Source: Platycnemis pennipes (taxonomy: Eukaryota; Arthropoda; Insecta; Odonata; Platycnemididae). Taken from it: DNA of 64,000 nt. The stretch's first letter is position 1. Each line of letters starts with the position of its first letter. Made by a program: the position numbers and the translations under genes. The notes beneath the pieces were generated by a model. The model ran no database searches, was not told the DNA's origin, and saw only the letters and a list, made by a program, of their open reading frames with translations. Positions 46,601 to 60,985 of this stretch are shown here, in pieces. The stretch is from NCBI GenBank assembly GCA_933228895.1, contig OW121854.1, positions 8,745,131 to 8,809,130 on the forward strand, given 5' to 3'.

Positions 46601-49600
46601 TACTTCCTACGTCAAATAATTACTCTTATTACTAAATGCAAAACAATACCTGCTGGTATATAGGTTTTACTTCCCACCCCGATTAATTGCTTTTAATTCT
46701 AAATGCAAAACCATACTTGCTGGCATATAGGTTTTACTTCCTACGTCAAATAATTACTCTTATTACTAAATGCAACACCATACCTGCTGGTATATAGGTC
46801 TTACTTCCCACCCCGATTAATTGCTCTTAATTCTAAATGCAAAACCATACCTGCTGGTATATAGGTTTTACTTCCCTTCCCGATTAATTTCTCTTAATTC
46901 TAAATGCAAAACCATACCTGCTGGTATTTAGGTTTTACTTCCTACATCAATTAATTTTTCTTAAGTCTAAATTCAAAACCATACCTGCTGGTATATAGGT
47001 TTTACTTCCTACGTCAAATAATTACTCTTATTACTAAATGCAAAACCATACCTGCTGGTATATAGGTTTTACTTCCCACCCCGATTAATTTCTCTTAATT
47101 GTAAATGCAAAACCATACCTGCTGGTATTTAGGTTTTACTTCCCACCCCGATTAATTGCTCTTAATTCTAAATTCAAAACCATACCTGCTGGTATATAGG
47201 TTTTACTTCCCACCCCGATTAATTGCTCTTAATTCTAAATTCAAAACCATACCTGCTGGTATTTAGGTTTTACTTCCCACCCCGATTAATTGCTCTTAAT
47301 TCTAAATTCAAAACCATACCTGCTGGTATATAGGTCTTACTTCCCACCCCGATTAATTGCTCTTAATTCTAAATGCAAAACCATACCTGCTGGTATATAG
47401 GTTTTACTTCCCTTCCCGATTAATTGCTCTTAATTCTAAATGCAAAACCATACCTGCTGGTATATAGGTTTTACTTCCCACCCCGATTAATTGCTTTTAA
47501 TTCTAAATGCAAAACCATACCTGCTGGTATATAGGTTTTACTTCCTACGTCAAATAATTACTCTTATTACTAAATGCAACACCATACCTGCTGGTATATA
47601 GGTTTTACATCCTACGTCAATTAATTTTTCTTAAGTCTAAATGCAAAACCATACCTGCTGGTATTTAGGTTTTACTTCCCACCCCGATTAATTACTGTTA
47701 ATTCTAAATGCAAAACCATACCTGCTGGTATATAGGTTTTACTTCCTACATCAATTCATTTTTCTTAAGTCTAAATTGGAAACCATACCTGCTGGTATAA
47801 AGGTTTTACTTCCTACGTCAAATAATTACTCTTATTACTAAATGCAAAACCATACCTGCTGGTATATAGGTTTTACTTCCCACCCCGATTAATTTCTCTT
47901 AATTGTAAATGCAAAACCATACCTGCTGGTATTTAGGTTTTACCTACTTCCTACATCAATTAATTTTTCTTAAGTCTAAATTCAAAACGATACCTGCTGG
48001 TATATAGGTTTTACTTCCTACGTCAAATAATTACTCTTATTACTAAATGCAAAACCATACCTGCTGGTATATAGGTTTTACTTCCCACCCCGATTAATTT
48101 CTCTTAATTGTAAATGCAAAACCTTACCTGCTGGTATTTAGGTTTTACTTCCCACCCCGATTAATTGCTCTTAATTCTAAATTCAAAACCATACCTGCTG
48201 GTATTTAGGTTTTACTTCCTACATCAATTAATTTTTCTTAAGTCTAAATTCAAAACCATACCTGCTGGTATATAGGTTTTACTTCCTACGTCAAATAATT
48301 ACTCTTATCACTAAATGCAAAACCATACCTGCTGGTATATAGGTTTTACTTCCCACCCCGATTAATTTCTCTTAATTGTAAATGCAAAACCATACCTGCT
48401 GGTATTTAGGTTTTACTTCCCACCCCGATTAATTGCTCTTAATTCTAAATTCAAAACCATACCTGCTGGTATATAGGTTTTACTTCCCACCCCGATTAAT
48501 TGCTCTTAATTCTAAATTCAAAACCATACCTGCTGGTATTTAGGTTTTACTTCCCACCCCGATTAATTGCTCTTAATTCTAAATTCAAAACCATACCTGC
48601 TGGTATATAGGTCTTACTTCCCACCCCGATTAATTGCTCTTAATTCTAAATGCAAAACCATACCTGCTGGTATATAGGTTTTACTTCCCTTCCCGATTAA
48701 TTGCTCTTAATTCTAAATGCAAAACCATACCTGCTGGTATATAGGTTTTACTTCCCACCCCGATTAATTGCTTTTAATTCTAAATGCAAAACCATACCTG
48801 CTGGTATATAGGTTTTACTTCCTACGTCAAATAATTACTCTTATTACTAAATGCAACACCATACCTGCTGGTATATAGGTTTTACATCCTACGTCAATTA
48901 ATTTTTCTTAAGTCTAAATGCAAAACCATACCTGCTGGTATTTAGGTTTTACTTCCCACCCCGATTAATTACTGTTAATTCTAAATGCAAAACCATACCT
49001 GCTGGTATATAGGTTTTACTTCCTACGTCAAATAATTACTCTTATTACTAAATGCAAAACCATACCTGCTGGTATATAGGTTTTACTTCCCACCCCGATT
49101 AATTTCTCTTAATTGTAAATGCAAAACCATACCTGCTGGTATTTAGGTTTTACCTACTTCCTACATCAATTAATTTTTCTTAAGTCTAAATTCAAAACGA
49201 TACCTGCTGGTATATAGGTTTTACTTCCTACGTCAAATAATTACTCTTATTACTAAATGCAAAACCATACCTGCTGGTATATAGGTTTTACTTCCCACCC
49301 CGATTAATTTCTCTTAATTGTAAATGCAAAACCTTACCTGCTGGTATTTAGGTTTTACTTCCCACCCCGATTAATTGCTCTTAATTCTAAATTCAAAACC
49401 ATACCTGCTGGTATATAGGTTTTACTTCCCACCCCGATTAATTGCTCTTAATTCTAAATGCAAAACCATACCTGCTGGTATATAGGTTTTACTTCCTACG
49501 TCAAATAATTACTCTTATTACTAAATGCAAAACCATACCTGCTGGTATATAGGTTTTACTTCCCACCCCGATTAATTGCTTTTAATTCTAAATGCAAAAC

Positions 49601-52600
49601 CATACCTGCTGGTATATAGGTTTTACTTCCTACGTCAAATAATTACTCTTATTACTAAATGCAAAACAATACCTGCTGGTATAAAGGTTTTACTTCCCAC
49701 CCCGATTAATTGCTTTCAATTCTAAATGCAAAACCATACTTGCTGGTATATAGGTTTTACTTCCTACGTCAAATAATTACTCTTAATTCTAAATGCAAAA
49801 CCATACCTGCTGGTATATAGGTTTTACTTCCCACCCCGATTAATTTCTCTTAATTCTAAATGCAAAACCATACCTGCTGGTATTTAGGTTTTACTTCCCA
49901 CCCCGATTAATTGATTTTAATTCTAAATGCAAAACCATACCTGCTGGTATATAGGTTTTACTTCCTACGTCAAATAATTACTCTTATTACTAAATGCAAC
50001 ACCATACCTGCTGGTATATAGGTTTTACATCCTACGTCAATTAATTTTTCTTAAGTCTAAATGCAAAACCATACCTGCTGGTATTTAGGTTTTACTTCCC
50101 ACCCCGATTAATTACTGTTAATTCTAAATGCAAAACCATACCTGCTGGTATATAGGTTTTACTTCCTACGTCAAATAATTACTCTTAATTCTAAATGCAA
50201 AACCATACCTGCTGGTATATAGGTTTTACTTCCTACATCAATTAATTTTTCTTAAGTCTAAATTCAAAACCATACCTGCTGGTATATAGGTTTTACTTCC
50301 TACGTCAAATAATTACTCTTATTACTAAATGCAAAACCATACCTGCTGGTATATAGGTTTTACTTCCCACCCCGATTAATTTCTCTTAATTGTAAATGCA
50401 AAACCATACCTGCTGGTATTTAGGTTTTACCTACTTCCTACATCAATTAATTTTTCTTAAGTCTAAATTCAAAACGATACCTGCTGGTATATAGGTTTTA
50501 CTTCCTACGTCAAATAATTACTCTTATTACTAAATGCAAAACCATACCTGCTGGTATATAGGTTTTACTTCCCACCCCGATTAATTTCTCTTAATTGTAA
50601 ATGCAAAACCTTACCTGCTGGTATTTAGGTTTTACTTCCCACCCCGATTAATTGCTCTTAATTCTAAATTCAAAACCATACCTGCTGGTATATAGGTTTT
50701 ACTTCCCACCCCGATTAATTTCTCTTAATTCTAAATGCAAAACCATACCTGCTGGTATAAGGGTTTTACTTCCCACCCCGATTAATTGCTCTTAATTCTA
50801 AATGCAAAACCATACCTGCTGGTATATAGGTTTTACTTCCTACGTCAAATAATTACTCTTATTACTAAATGCAAAACCATACCTGCTGGTATATAGGTCT
50901 TACTTCCCACCCCGATTAATTGCTTTTAATTCTAAATGCAAAACCATACCTGCTGGTATATAGGTTTTACTTCCTACGTCAAATAATTACTCTTATTACT
51001 AAATGCAAAACAATACCTGCTGGTATATAGGTTTTACTTCCCACCCCGATTAATTGCTTTTAATTCTAAATGCAAAACCATACTTGCTGGTATATAGGTT
51101 TTACTTCCTACGTCAAATAATTACTCTTAATTCTAAATGCAAAACCATACCTGCTGGTATATAGGTTTTACTTCCCACCCCGATTAATTTCTCTTAATTC
51201 TAAATGCAAAACCATACCTGCTGGTATATAGGTTTTACTTCCTACGTCAAATAATTACTCATTACTAAATGCAAAACCATACCTGCTGGTATATAGGTTT
51301 TACTTCCCACCCCGATTAATTGCTCTTAATTCTAAATGCAAAACCATACCTGCTGGTATATAGGTTTTACTTCCTACGTCAAATAATTACTCTTATTACT
51401 AAATGCAAAACCATACCTGCTGGTATATAGGTTTTACTTCCCACCCCGATTAATTGCTCTTAATTCTAAATGCAAAACCATACCTGCTGGTATATAGGTT
51501 TTACTTCCTACGTCAAATAATTACTCTTATTACTAAATGCAAAACCATACCTGCTGGTATATAGGTTTTACTTCCCACCCCGATTAATTGCTCTTAATTC
51601 TAAATGCAAAACCATACCTGCTGGTATATAGGTTTTACTTCCTACGTCAAATAATTACTCTTATTACTAAATGCAAAACCATACCTGCTGGTATATAGGT
51701 TTTACTTCCCACCCCGATTAATTGCTGTTAATTCTAAATGCAAAACCATACCTGCTGGTAAATAGGTTTTACTTCCTACGTCAAATAATTACTCTTATTA
51801 CTAAATGCAAAACAATACCTGCTGGTATATAGGTTTTACTTCCCACCCCGATTAATTGCTTTTAATTCTAAATGCAAAACCATACTTGCTGGCATATAGG
51901 TTTTACTTCCTACGTCAAATAATTACTCTTATTACTAAATGCAACACCATACCTGCTGGTATATAGGTCTTACTTCCCACCCCGATTAATTGCTCTTAAT
52001 TCTAAATGCAAAACCATACCTGCTGGTATATAGGTTTTACTTCCCTTCCCGATTAATTTCTCTTAATTCTAAATGCAAAACCATACCTGCTGGTATTTAG
52101 GTTTTACTTCCTACATCAATTAATTTTTCTTAAGTCTAAATTCAAAACCATACCTGCTGGTATATAGGTTTTACTTCCTACGTCAAATAATTACTCTTAT
52201 TACTAAATGCAAAACCATACCTGCTGGTATATAGGTTTTACTTCCCACCCCGATTAATTTCTCTTAATTGTAAATGCAAAACCATACCTGCTGGTATTTA
52301 GGTTTTACTTCCCACCCCGATTAATTGCTCTTAATTCTAAATTCAAAACCATACCTGCTGGTATATAGGTTTTACTTCCCACCCCGATTAATTGCTCTTA
52401 ATTCTAAATTCAAAACCATACCTGCTGGTATTTAGGTTTTACTTCCCACCCCGATTAATTGCTCTTAATTCTAAATTCAAAACCATACCTGCTGGTATAT
52501 AGGTCTTACTTCCCACCCCGATTAATTGCTCTTAATTCTAAATGCAAAACCATACCTGCTGGTATATAGGTTTTACTTCCCTTCCCGATTAATTGCTCTT

Positions 52601-55600
52601 AATTCTAAATGCAAAACCATACCTGCTGGTATATAGGTTTTACTTCCCACCCCGATTAATTGCTTTTAATTCTAAATGCAAAACCATACCTGCTGGTATA
52701 TAGGTTTTACTTCCTACGTCAAATAATTACTCTTATTACTAAATGCAACACCATACCTGCTGGTATATAGGTTTTACATCCTACGTCAATTAATTTTTCT
52801 TAAGTCTAAATGCAAAACCATACCTGCTGGTATTTAGGTTTTACTTCCCACCCCGATTAATTACTGTTAATTCTAAATGCAAAACCATACCTGCTGGTAT
52901 ATAGGTTTTACTTCCTACGTTAAATAATTACTCTTAATTCTAAATGCAAAACCATACCTGCTGGTATATAGGTTTTACTTCCTACATCAATTCATTTTTC
53001 TTAAGTCTAAATTCGAAACCATACCTGCTGGTATAAAGGTTTTACTTCCTACGTCAAATAATTACTCTTATTACTAAATGCAAAACCATACCTGCTGGTA
53101 TATAGGTTTTACTTCCCACCCCGATTAATTTCTCTTAATTGTAAATGCAAAACCATACCTGCTGGTATTTAGGTTTTACCTACTTCCTACATCAATTAAT
53201 TTTTCTTAAGTCTAAATTCAAAACGATACCTGCTGGTATATAGGTTTTACTTCCTACGTCAAATAATTACTCTTATTACTAAATGCAAAACCATACCTGC
53301 TGGTATATAGGTTTTACTTCCCACCCCGATTAATTTCTCTTAATTGTAAATGCAAAACCTTACCTGCTGGTATTTAGGTTTTACTTCCCACCCCGATTAA
53401 TTGCTCTTAATTCTAAATTCAAAACCATACCTGCTGGTATTTAGGTTTTACTTCCTACATCAATTAATTTTTCTTAAGTCTAAATTCAAAACCATACCTG
53501 CTGGTATATAGGTTTTACTTCCTACGTCAAATAATTACTCTTATCACTAAATGCAAAACCATACCTGCTGGTATATAGGTTTTACTTCCCACCCCGATTA
53601 ATTTCTCTTAATTGTAAATGCAAAACCATACCTGCTGGTATTTAGGTTTTACTTCCCACCCCGATTAATTGCTCTTAATTCTAAATTCAAAACCATACCT
53701 GCTGGTATATAGGTTTTACTTCCCACCCCGATTAATTGCTCTTAATTCTAAATTCAAAACCATACCTGCTGGTATTTAGGTTTTACTTCCCACCCCGATT
53801 AATTGCTCTTAATTCTAAATTCAAAACCATACCTGCTGGTATATAGGTCTTAATTCCCACCCCGATTAATTGCTCTTAATTCTAAATGCAAAACCATACC
53901 TGCTGGTATATAGGTTTTACTTCCCTTCCCGATTAATTGCTCTTAATTCTAAATGCAAAACCATACCTGCTGGTATATAGGTTTTACTTCCCACCCCGAT
54001 TAATTGCTTTTAATTCTAAATGCAAAACCATACCTGCTGGTATATAGGTTTTACTTCCTACGTCAAATAATTACTCTTATTACTAAATGCAACACCATAC
54101 CTGCTGGTATATAGGTTTTACATCCTACGTCAATTAATTTTTCTTAAGTCTAAATGCAAAACCATACCTGCTGGTATTTAGGTTTTACTTCCCACCCCGA
54201 TTAATTACTGTTAATTCTAAATGCAAAACCATACCTGCTGGTATATAGGTTTTACTTCCTACGTCAAATAATTACTCTTAATTCTAAATGCAAAACCATA
54301 CCTGCTGGTATATAGGTTTTACTTCCTACATCAATTAATTTTTCTTAAGTCTAAATTCGAAACCATACCTGCTGGTATATAGGTTTTACTTCCTACGTCA
54401 AATAATTACTCTTATTACTAAATGCAAAACCATACCTGCTGGTATATAGGTTTTACTTCCCACCCCGATTAATTTCTCTTAATTGTAAATGCAAAACCAT
54501 ACCTGCTGGTATTTAGGTTTTACCTACTTCCTACATCAATTAATTTTTCTTAAGTCTAAATTCAAAACGATACCTGCTGGTATATAGGTTTTACTTCCTA
54601 CGTCAAATAATTACTCTTATTACTAAATGCAAAACCATACCTGCTGGTATATAGGTTTTACTTCCCACCCCGATTAATTTCTCTTAATTGTAAATGCAAA
54701 ACCTTACCTGCTGGTATTTAGGTTTTACTTCCCACCCCGATTAATTGCTCTTAATTCTAAATTCAAAACCATACCTGCTGGTATATAGGTTTTACTTCCC
54801 ACCCCGATTAATTGCTCTTAATTCTAAATGCAAAACCATACCTGCTGGTATATAGGTTTTACTTCCCACCCCGATTAATTGCTTTTAATTCTAAATGCAA
54901 AACCATACCTGCTGGTATATAGGTTTTACTTCCTACGTCAAATAATTACTCTTATTACTAAATGCAAAACAATACCTGCTGGTATAAAGGTTTTACTTCC
55001 CACCCCGATTAATTGCTTTCAATTCTAAATGCAAAACCATACTTGCTGGTATATAGGTTTTACTTCCTACGTCAAATAATTACTCTTAATTCTAAATGCA
55101 AAACCATACCTGCTGGTATATAGGTTTTACTTCCCACCCCGATTAATTTCTCTTAATTCTAAATGCAAAACCATACCTGCTGGTATTTAGGTTTTACTTC
55201 CCACCCCGATTAATTGATTTTAATTCTAAATGCAAAACCATACCTGCTGGTATATAGGTTTTACTTCCTACGTCAAATAATTACTCTTATTACTAAATGC
55301 AACACCATACCTGCTGGTATATAGGTTTTACATCCTACGTCAATTAATTTTTCTTAAGTCTAAATGCAAAACCATACCTGCTGGTATATAGGTTTTACTT
55401 CCTACGTCAAATAATTACTCTTAATTCTAAATGCAAAACCATACCTGCTGGTATATAGGTTTTACTGCCCACCCCGATTAATTTCTCTTAATTCTAAATG
55501 CAAAACCATACCTGCTGGTATATAGGTTTTACTTCCCACCCCGATTAATTGCTTTTAATTCTAAATGCAAAACCATACCTGCTGGTATATAGGTTTTACT

Positions 55601-58600
55601 TCCTACGTCAAATAATTACTCTTATTACTAAATGCAAAACAATACCTGATGGTATATAGGTTTTACTTCCCATCCCCATTAATTGCTTTTAATTCTAAAT
55701 GCAAAACCATACTTGCTGGTATATAGGTTTTACTTCCTACGTCAAATAATTACTCTTATTACTAAATGCAACACCATACCTGCTGGTATATAGGTTTTAC
55801 ATCCTACGTCAATTAATTTTTCTTAAGTCTAAATGCAAAACCATACCTGCTGGTATATAGGTTTTACTTCCTACGTCAAATAATTACTCTTAATTCTAAA
55901 TGCAAAACCATACCTGCTGGTATATAGGTTTTACTTCCCACCCCGATTAATTACTCTTAATTCTAAATGCAAAACCATACCTGCTGGTATATAGGTTTTA
56001 CTTCCTACGTCAAATAATTACTCTTAATTCTAAATGCAAAACCATACCTGCTGGTATATAGGTTTTACTTCCCTACCCGATTAATTTCTCTTAATTCTAA
56101 ATGCAAAACCATACCTGCTGGTATTTAGGTTTTACTTCCCACCCCGATTAATTGTTTTTAATTCTAAATGCAAAACCATACCTGCTGGTATTTAGGTTTT
56201 ACTTCCCACCCCGATTAATTTCTCTTAATTCTAAATGCAAAACCATACCTGCTGGTATATAGGTTTTACTTCCTACGTCAAATAATTACTCTTATTACTA
56301 AATGCAAAACAATACCTGCTGGTATTTAGGTTTTACTTCCCACCCCGATTAATTTCTCTTAATTCTAAATGCAAAACCATACCTGCTGGTATATAGGTTT
56401 TACTTCCTACGTCAAATAATTACTCTTATTACTAAATGCAAAAAAAATACCTGCTGGTATATAGGTTTTACTTCCCACCCCGATTTATTTCTCTTAATTC
56501 TAAATGCAAAACCATACCTGCTGGTATATAGGTTTTACTTCCTACGTCAAATAATTACTCTTAATTCTAAATGCAAAACCATACCTGCTGGTATATAGGT
56601 TTTACTTCCCACCCCGATTAATTTCTCTTAATTCTAAATGCAAAACCATACCTGCTGGTATTTAGGTTTTACTTCCTACATCAATTAATTTTTCTTAAGT
56701 CTAAATTCAAAACCATACCTGCTGGTATATAGGTTTTACTTCCCACCCCGATTAATTTCTCTTAATTCTAAATGCAAAACCATACCTGCTGGTATATAGG
56801 TTTTACTTCCCACCCCGATTAATTTCTCTTAATTCTAAATGCAAAACCATACCTGCTGGTATTTAGGTTTTACTTCCTACGTCAAATAATTACTCTTATT
56901 ACTAAATGCAAAACCATACCTGCTGGTATATTGGTTTTACTTCCCACCCCGATTAATTTCTCTTAATTCTAAATGCAAAACCATACCTGCTGGTATTTAG
57001 GTTTTACTTCCCACCCCGATTAATTGCTCTTAATTCTAAATTCAAAACCATACCTGCTGGTAAATAGGTTTTACTTCCCACCCCGATTAATTTCTCTTAA
57101 TTCTAAATGCAAAACCATACCTGCTGGTATTTAGGTTTTACTTCCTACGTCAAATAATTACTCTTATTACTAAATGCAAAACCATACCTGCTGGTATATT
57201 GGTTTTACTTCCCACCCCGATTAATTTCTCTTAATTCTAAATGCAAAACCATACCTGCTGGTATTTAGGTTTTACTTCCCACCCCGATTAATTGCTCTTA
57301 ATTCTAAATTCAAAACCATACCTGCTGGTATATAGGTTTTACTTCCTACGTCAAATAATTACTCTTATTACTAAATGCAAAACCATACCTGCTGGTATAT
57401 AGGTTTTACTTCCCACCCCGATTAATTTCTCTTAATTCTAAATGCGAAATCATACCTGCTGGTATATAGGCTTTACTTCCTACGTCAAATAATTACTCGT
57501 ATTACTAAATGCAAAACCATACCTACTGGTATATAGGTTTTACTTCCTACGTCAAATAATTACTCTTATTACTAAATGCAAAACCATACCTGCTGGTATA
57601 TAGGTTTTACTTCCCACCCCGATTAATTTCTCTTAATTCTAAATGCGAAATCATACCTGCTGGTATATAGGCTTTACTTCCTACGTCAAATAATTACTCT
57701 TATTACTAAATGCAAAACCATACCTGCTGGTATATAGGTTTTACTTCCAACCCCGATTAATTTCTCTTAATTCTAAATGCGAAATCATACCTACTGGTAT
57801 ATAGGTTTTACTTCCTACGTCAAATAATTACTCTTATTACTAAATGCAAAACCATACCTGCTGGTATATAGGTTTTACTTCCCACCCCGATTAATTTCTC
57901 TTAATTCTAAATGCAAAACCATACCTGCTGGTATATAGGTTTTACTTCCTACGTCAAATAATTACTCTTATTACTAAATGCAAAACCATACCTGCTGGTA
58001 TATAGGTTTTACTTCCAACCCCGATTAATTGCTCTTAATTCTAAATGCAAAACCATACCTGCTGGTATATAGGTTTTACTTCCTACGTCATAAAATTACT
58101 CTTATTACTAAATGCAAATCCATACCTGCTGGTATATAGGTTTTACATCCTACGTCAATTAATTTTTCTTAAGTCTAAATGCAAAACCATACCTGCTGGT
58201 ATTTGGGTTTTACTTCCCACCCCGATTAATTGCTCTTAATTCTAAATGCAAAACCATCCCTGCTGGTATATACATTTTACTTCCTACGTCAATTAATTAC
58301 TCTCGAGTCTAAATGCAAAACCATACCTGCTGGTATACAGGTTTTACTTCCTACGTCAATTTATTACTCTTATTTCTAAATGCAAAACCATCTCTGCTGG
58401 GCTTTAGATTTTACTTCCCACCCCAATTAATTATTCCTAATTCTAATTTCAAAATCTTACGTCATGGTATTTTGTTTAGCTAACCCCTTTCCACTTCTTG
58501 TTATAAATTCTTATTGCAAAAATTAATTTTATAAACTAATTATATATGATTTTTATGATAAAGTTCTATCATCCAGTTTATTGCACATTCAAACCTACCA

Positions 58601-58640
58601 CAGTTAATCTTAATGCTGACAGCAAAACTTTGCACGGTAT
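40665..58640. repeat. 67-bp satellite array, right segment (about 265 monomers)
   Basis: Continues the array broken at 36787. Type A and B monomers are joined by type C (cctacatcaattaattttt, ...cttaagtctaaattc). Lower-frequency variants are shared between distant blocks: a 4-bp insertion giving ggttttacctacttcc at about 41703, 45253, 47936, 49144, 50422, 53171 and 54516; ttttacatcctacgtcaatt; actgttaattc. The block 40661-44010 repeats from 44011 on with an offset of 3350 bp, exactly 50 monomers. A second offset of about 5.17-5.37 kb links 45-50 kb with 50-55.4 kb. Monomers decay after about 58240 and revert to a cacggtatttt core by 58640. No coding potential: short open frames such as 58045-58239 are by chance. 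Confidence 0.97.
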
Positions 58641-60815
58641 TTTCCTTCTCTAATATATAATATGTAGTATTAGAAAAGGTAAAGTAATATTAATGTGACC
58701 TTTGAATTTACCTCAACTCTAATAAATTTCTATCTTGTATTGTGCCACCCTATGCTTTTGGCATTTTTTTGTGTAATGTGTTCTTCCTTAAAATTCATCT
58801 TATGTTATAAATTATATAAATTCTCTATGTGAGTACCTTGGCTGAGAGTATGTTTTGTAGTACACTAAGATGCTTGGTACTATGATACAAATACTTGGTT
58901 TTTGTATGAAAACTTAAAATTCTTATTTTACTTGTGAATTATGGATTATATAATTTTGTATTAATAAGTATTGTGTGTTAATTAGTGGTAGGTAGTTAGA
59001 TAACCCTGAAAAAGGAAATTGAAGCACATTATACCAAAAATTGTATTCCTGTTCATATTACATACTGCTTTACAACTATTTGAAGACAATAGGAAATGAT
59101 TGAAGTTCTTCACCCATAATAATTTTCACTTTTTAGAAACCTAGAGAAAAGCATTAATTTACCCTGCTGAACTATTTTTCTCCCTTGATTTGACTATCTT
59201 ATGGAATATTCTTTATCCAGTTAGGAGGGAGTTTTAACTCCCCACTTCGGATGTTATTGAATTACCAATATGATATAATTAAGGACCCAGCAAGAAACCC
59301 ATTTTTTTCGTTTTCCCATAAATTCCTTACCCAGGATACTAGCCACCTAAAATGGCACCTATGGCACATCTGGCACCATTTTCATGCGAGATTTTTACCA
59401 AAACATCAGATTGCTCTTTATGATGAAAGATTCAAGATATTTTGATGTGGTATTATAAATTACAATGCAATACTTTTTTTACAGATACCTAATTATCTTG
59501 GAATTGAAAATTGGACACGTATGTCCACTTGCTGTAGCCACATGAAAATTGAGAAAAAATATGAGAATATAAAAAGTTGATTTTTTTTACTATATATCAG
59601 TTCCATACAGTATTACACTGCCTCATAATAAGAACTTCCACTTCTGAGTGTAACAGTTTTTATAAGCAGTAGAGAATATTTCCATACACTAAACAAGTTT
59701 TCTTTATGCATTTTCACATATCAATCTCATGAAAACAATAGTTTCAGATTACTAGGCATTTTCATTTTCAATAATGATAATTAACAGTCTTTTTAGACAC
59801 ATGAAAGCTTCCAAAATATGAATGTGCGAGTTCCAAAACATATTACAGTTTCCAACGCACCACTTCTGTACACCGACTATTCATAACTTCTGCATATAAC
59901 TGAAATTAGCAATTCAAAACCAGAAAATTTGTTTAGCTGCATCAGTATCTTTTTTGATGATGAGACAGGCCTTTCAGTTGAAGCAATGGAAACAGGATAG
60001 CACTCTTAATCTTCAAAACATTGTGAATTGGAAGTTAGCTTTTCAGGGGATGTTGTTTTGATAGAATGTCAGTAAAGACATATTATCAAAAGAAGTCTGC
60101 CATTGCGTGGACGAAGATCTTGTTACTTCAAAAGAAGAATTATATTCCTAAAATCAGTCAGGTATAGAGGCTGGTTGTAGTCCTATTACGAAACCATGGT
60201 CAGTGAAGTCAAGTCGTAAGCTGTACGCAATATGAAAAGCAGCGGAATCCTGAAGAAGTGGGGGAGTACTCAAATACTGAACAAAGTTTTCAGAAAAAAT
60301 TTTCCATCTCCAGAAGATGAATAACTAATAGATGCTACGTTGCATCTGGTCAGGAATTAATATTATGTTTGTTTATATCAGGTGCTGAATCATGTGACTC
60401 GGTGAAGAGAAGCTTTTAACAATTATCTCAGTACAAATTTGGAACCACATTCACTCTGAAGTGGTTGAGGAAAGAACGTTGGCTAAGCAGGAAATATCGA
60501 GGAGAAGAACGGGTAGCTGGGATAGAATGATGGGAGGCAGAAGGTGTGAGGAGCTGAAGAGGAACATCATGTGAAATTTAGGGGGTGGGAAGAATTAACT
60601 GCCCATTTAGACCTACTTTCACCAGTAGAAAACTAATAACAAAATTTACTCTGACAAATATGAGCGGGATGAAACAAATGTGAGGTCTGCAAAAGTAGTA
60701 CGTATTTGGAATACTGGATCCATATTCTGGTAACGTTATAAATTAAGCTATGTTGTAGCCCAAGTTTAATAAGTTCCATATTATTTAGCCTAAGTTAAAT
60801 GTGATTCTACGTGGA
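58641..60815. other. AT-rich unique DNA, no supported gene
   Basis: Mixed AT-rich sequence without domain-bearing frames or tandem structure. Confidence 0.4.
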
Positions 60816-60985
60816 GAATGATGAAGATAAAATGGATCAACCGAGTTATAATAGTGGAAGTCTTTAGAAGAGTGAAAGAAAAGTCTTCAGAATACTGTGA
60901 GGAAGAGACTGGGCAACTTCGGCCATATTTTAAAACATGATGCACTGATTAAGACTATCATCGAGGGAAAATCAAGGATGTAAAA
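60815..60985 (+). pseudogene. LINE reverse transcriptase C-terminal fragment
   Basis: MKIKWINRVI, then VFRRVKEK, followed after a frameshift by NTVRKRLGNFGHILKHDALI and KTIIEGK. This is the conserved tail of RTE/jockey-related LINE ORF2 (the R.LKWIDRV...GHILRHDSLLKTIIEGK pattern). Only about 55 codons survive. Nothing recognisable of the palm domain lies upstream. Confidence 0.65.

Noticed and set aside
58045..58239. 64-codon frame in the satellite
   Set aside because: It consists of repeated satellite translation (tri-repeat of the same peptide). Not a gene.
34190..58640. Regularly spaced repeats resembling a CRISPR array
   Set aside because: Both halves of the 67-bp unit repeat, so there are no unique spacers. 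The genome is eukaryotic and no cas genes exist. It is a satellite.
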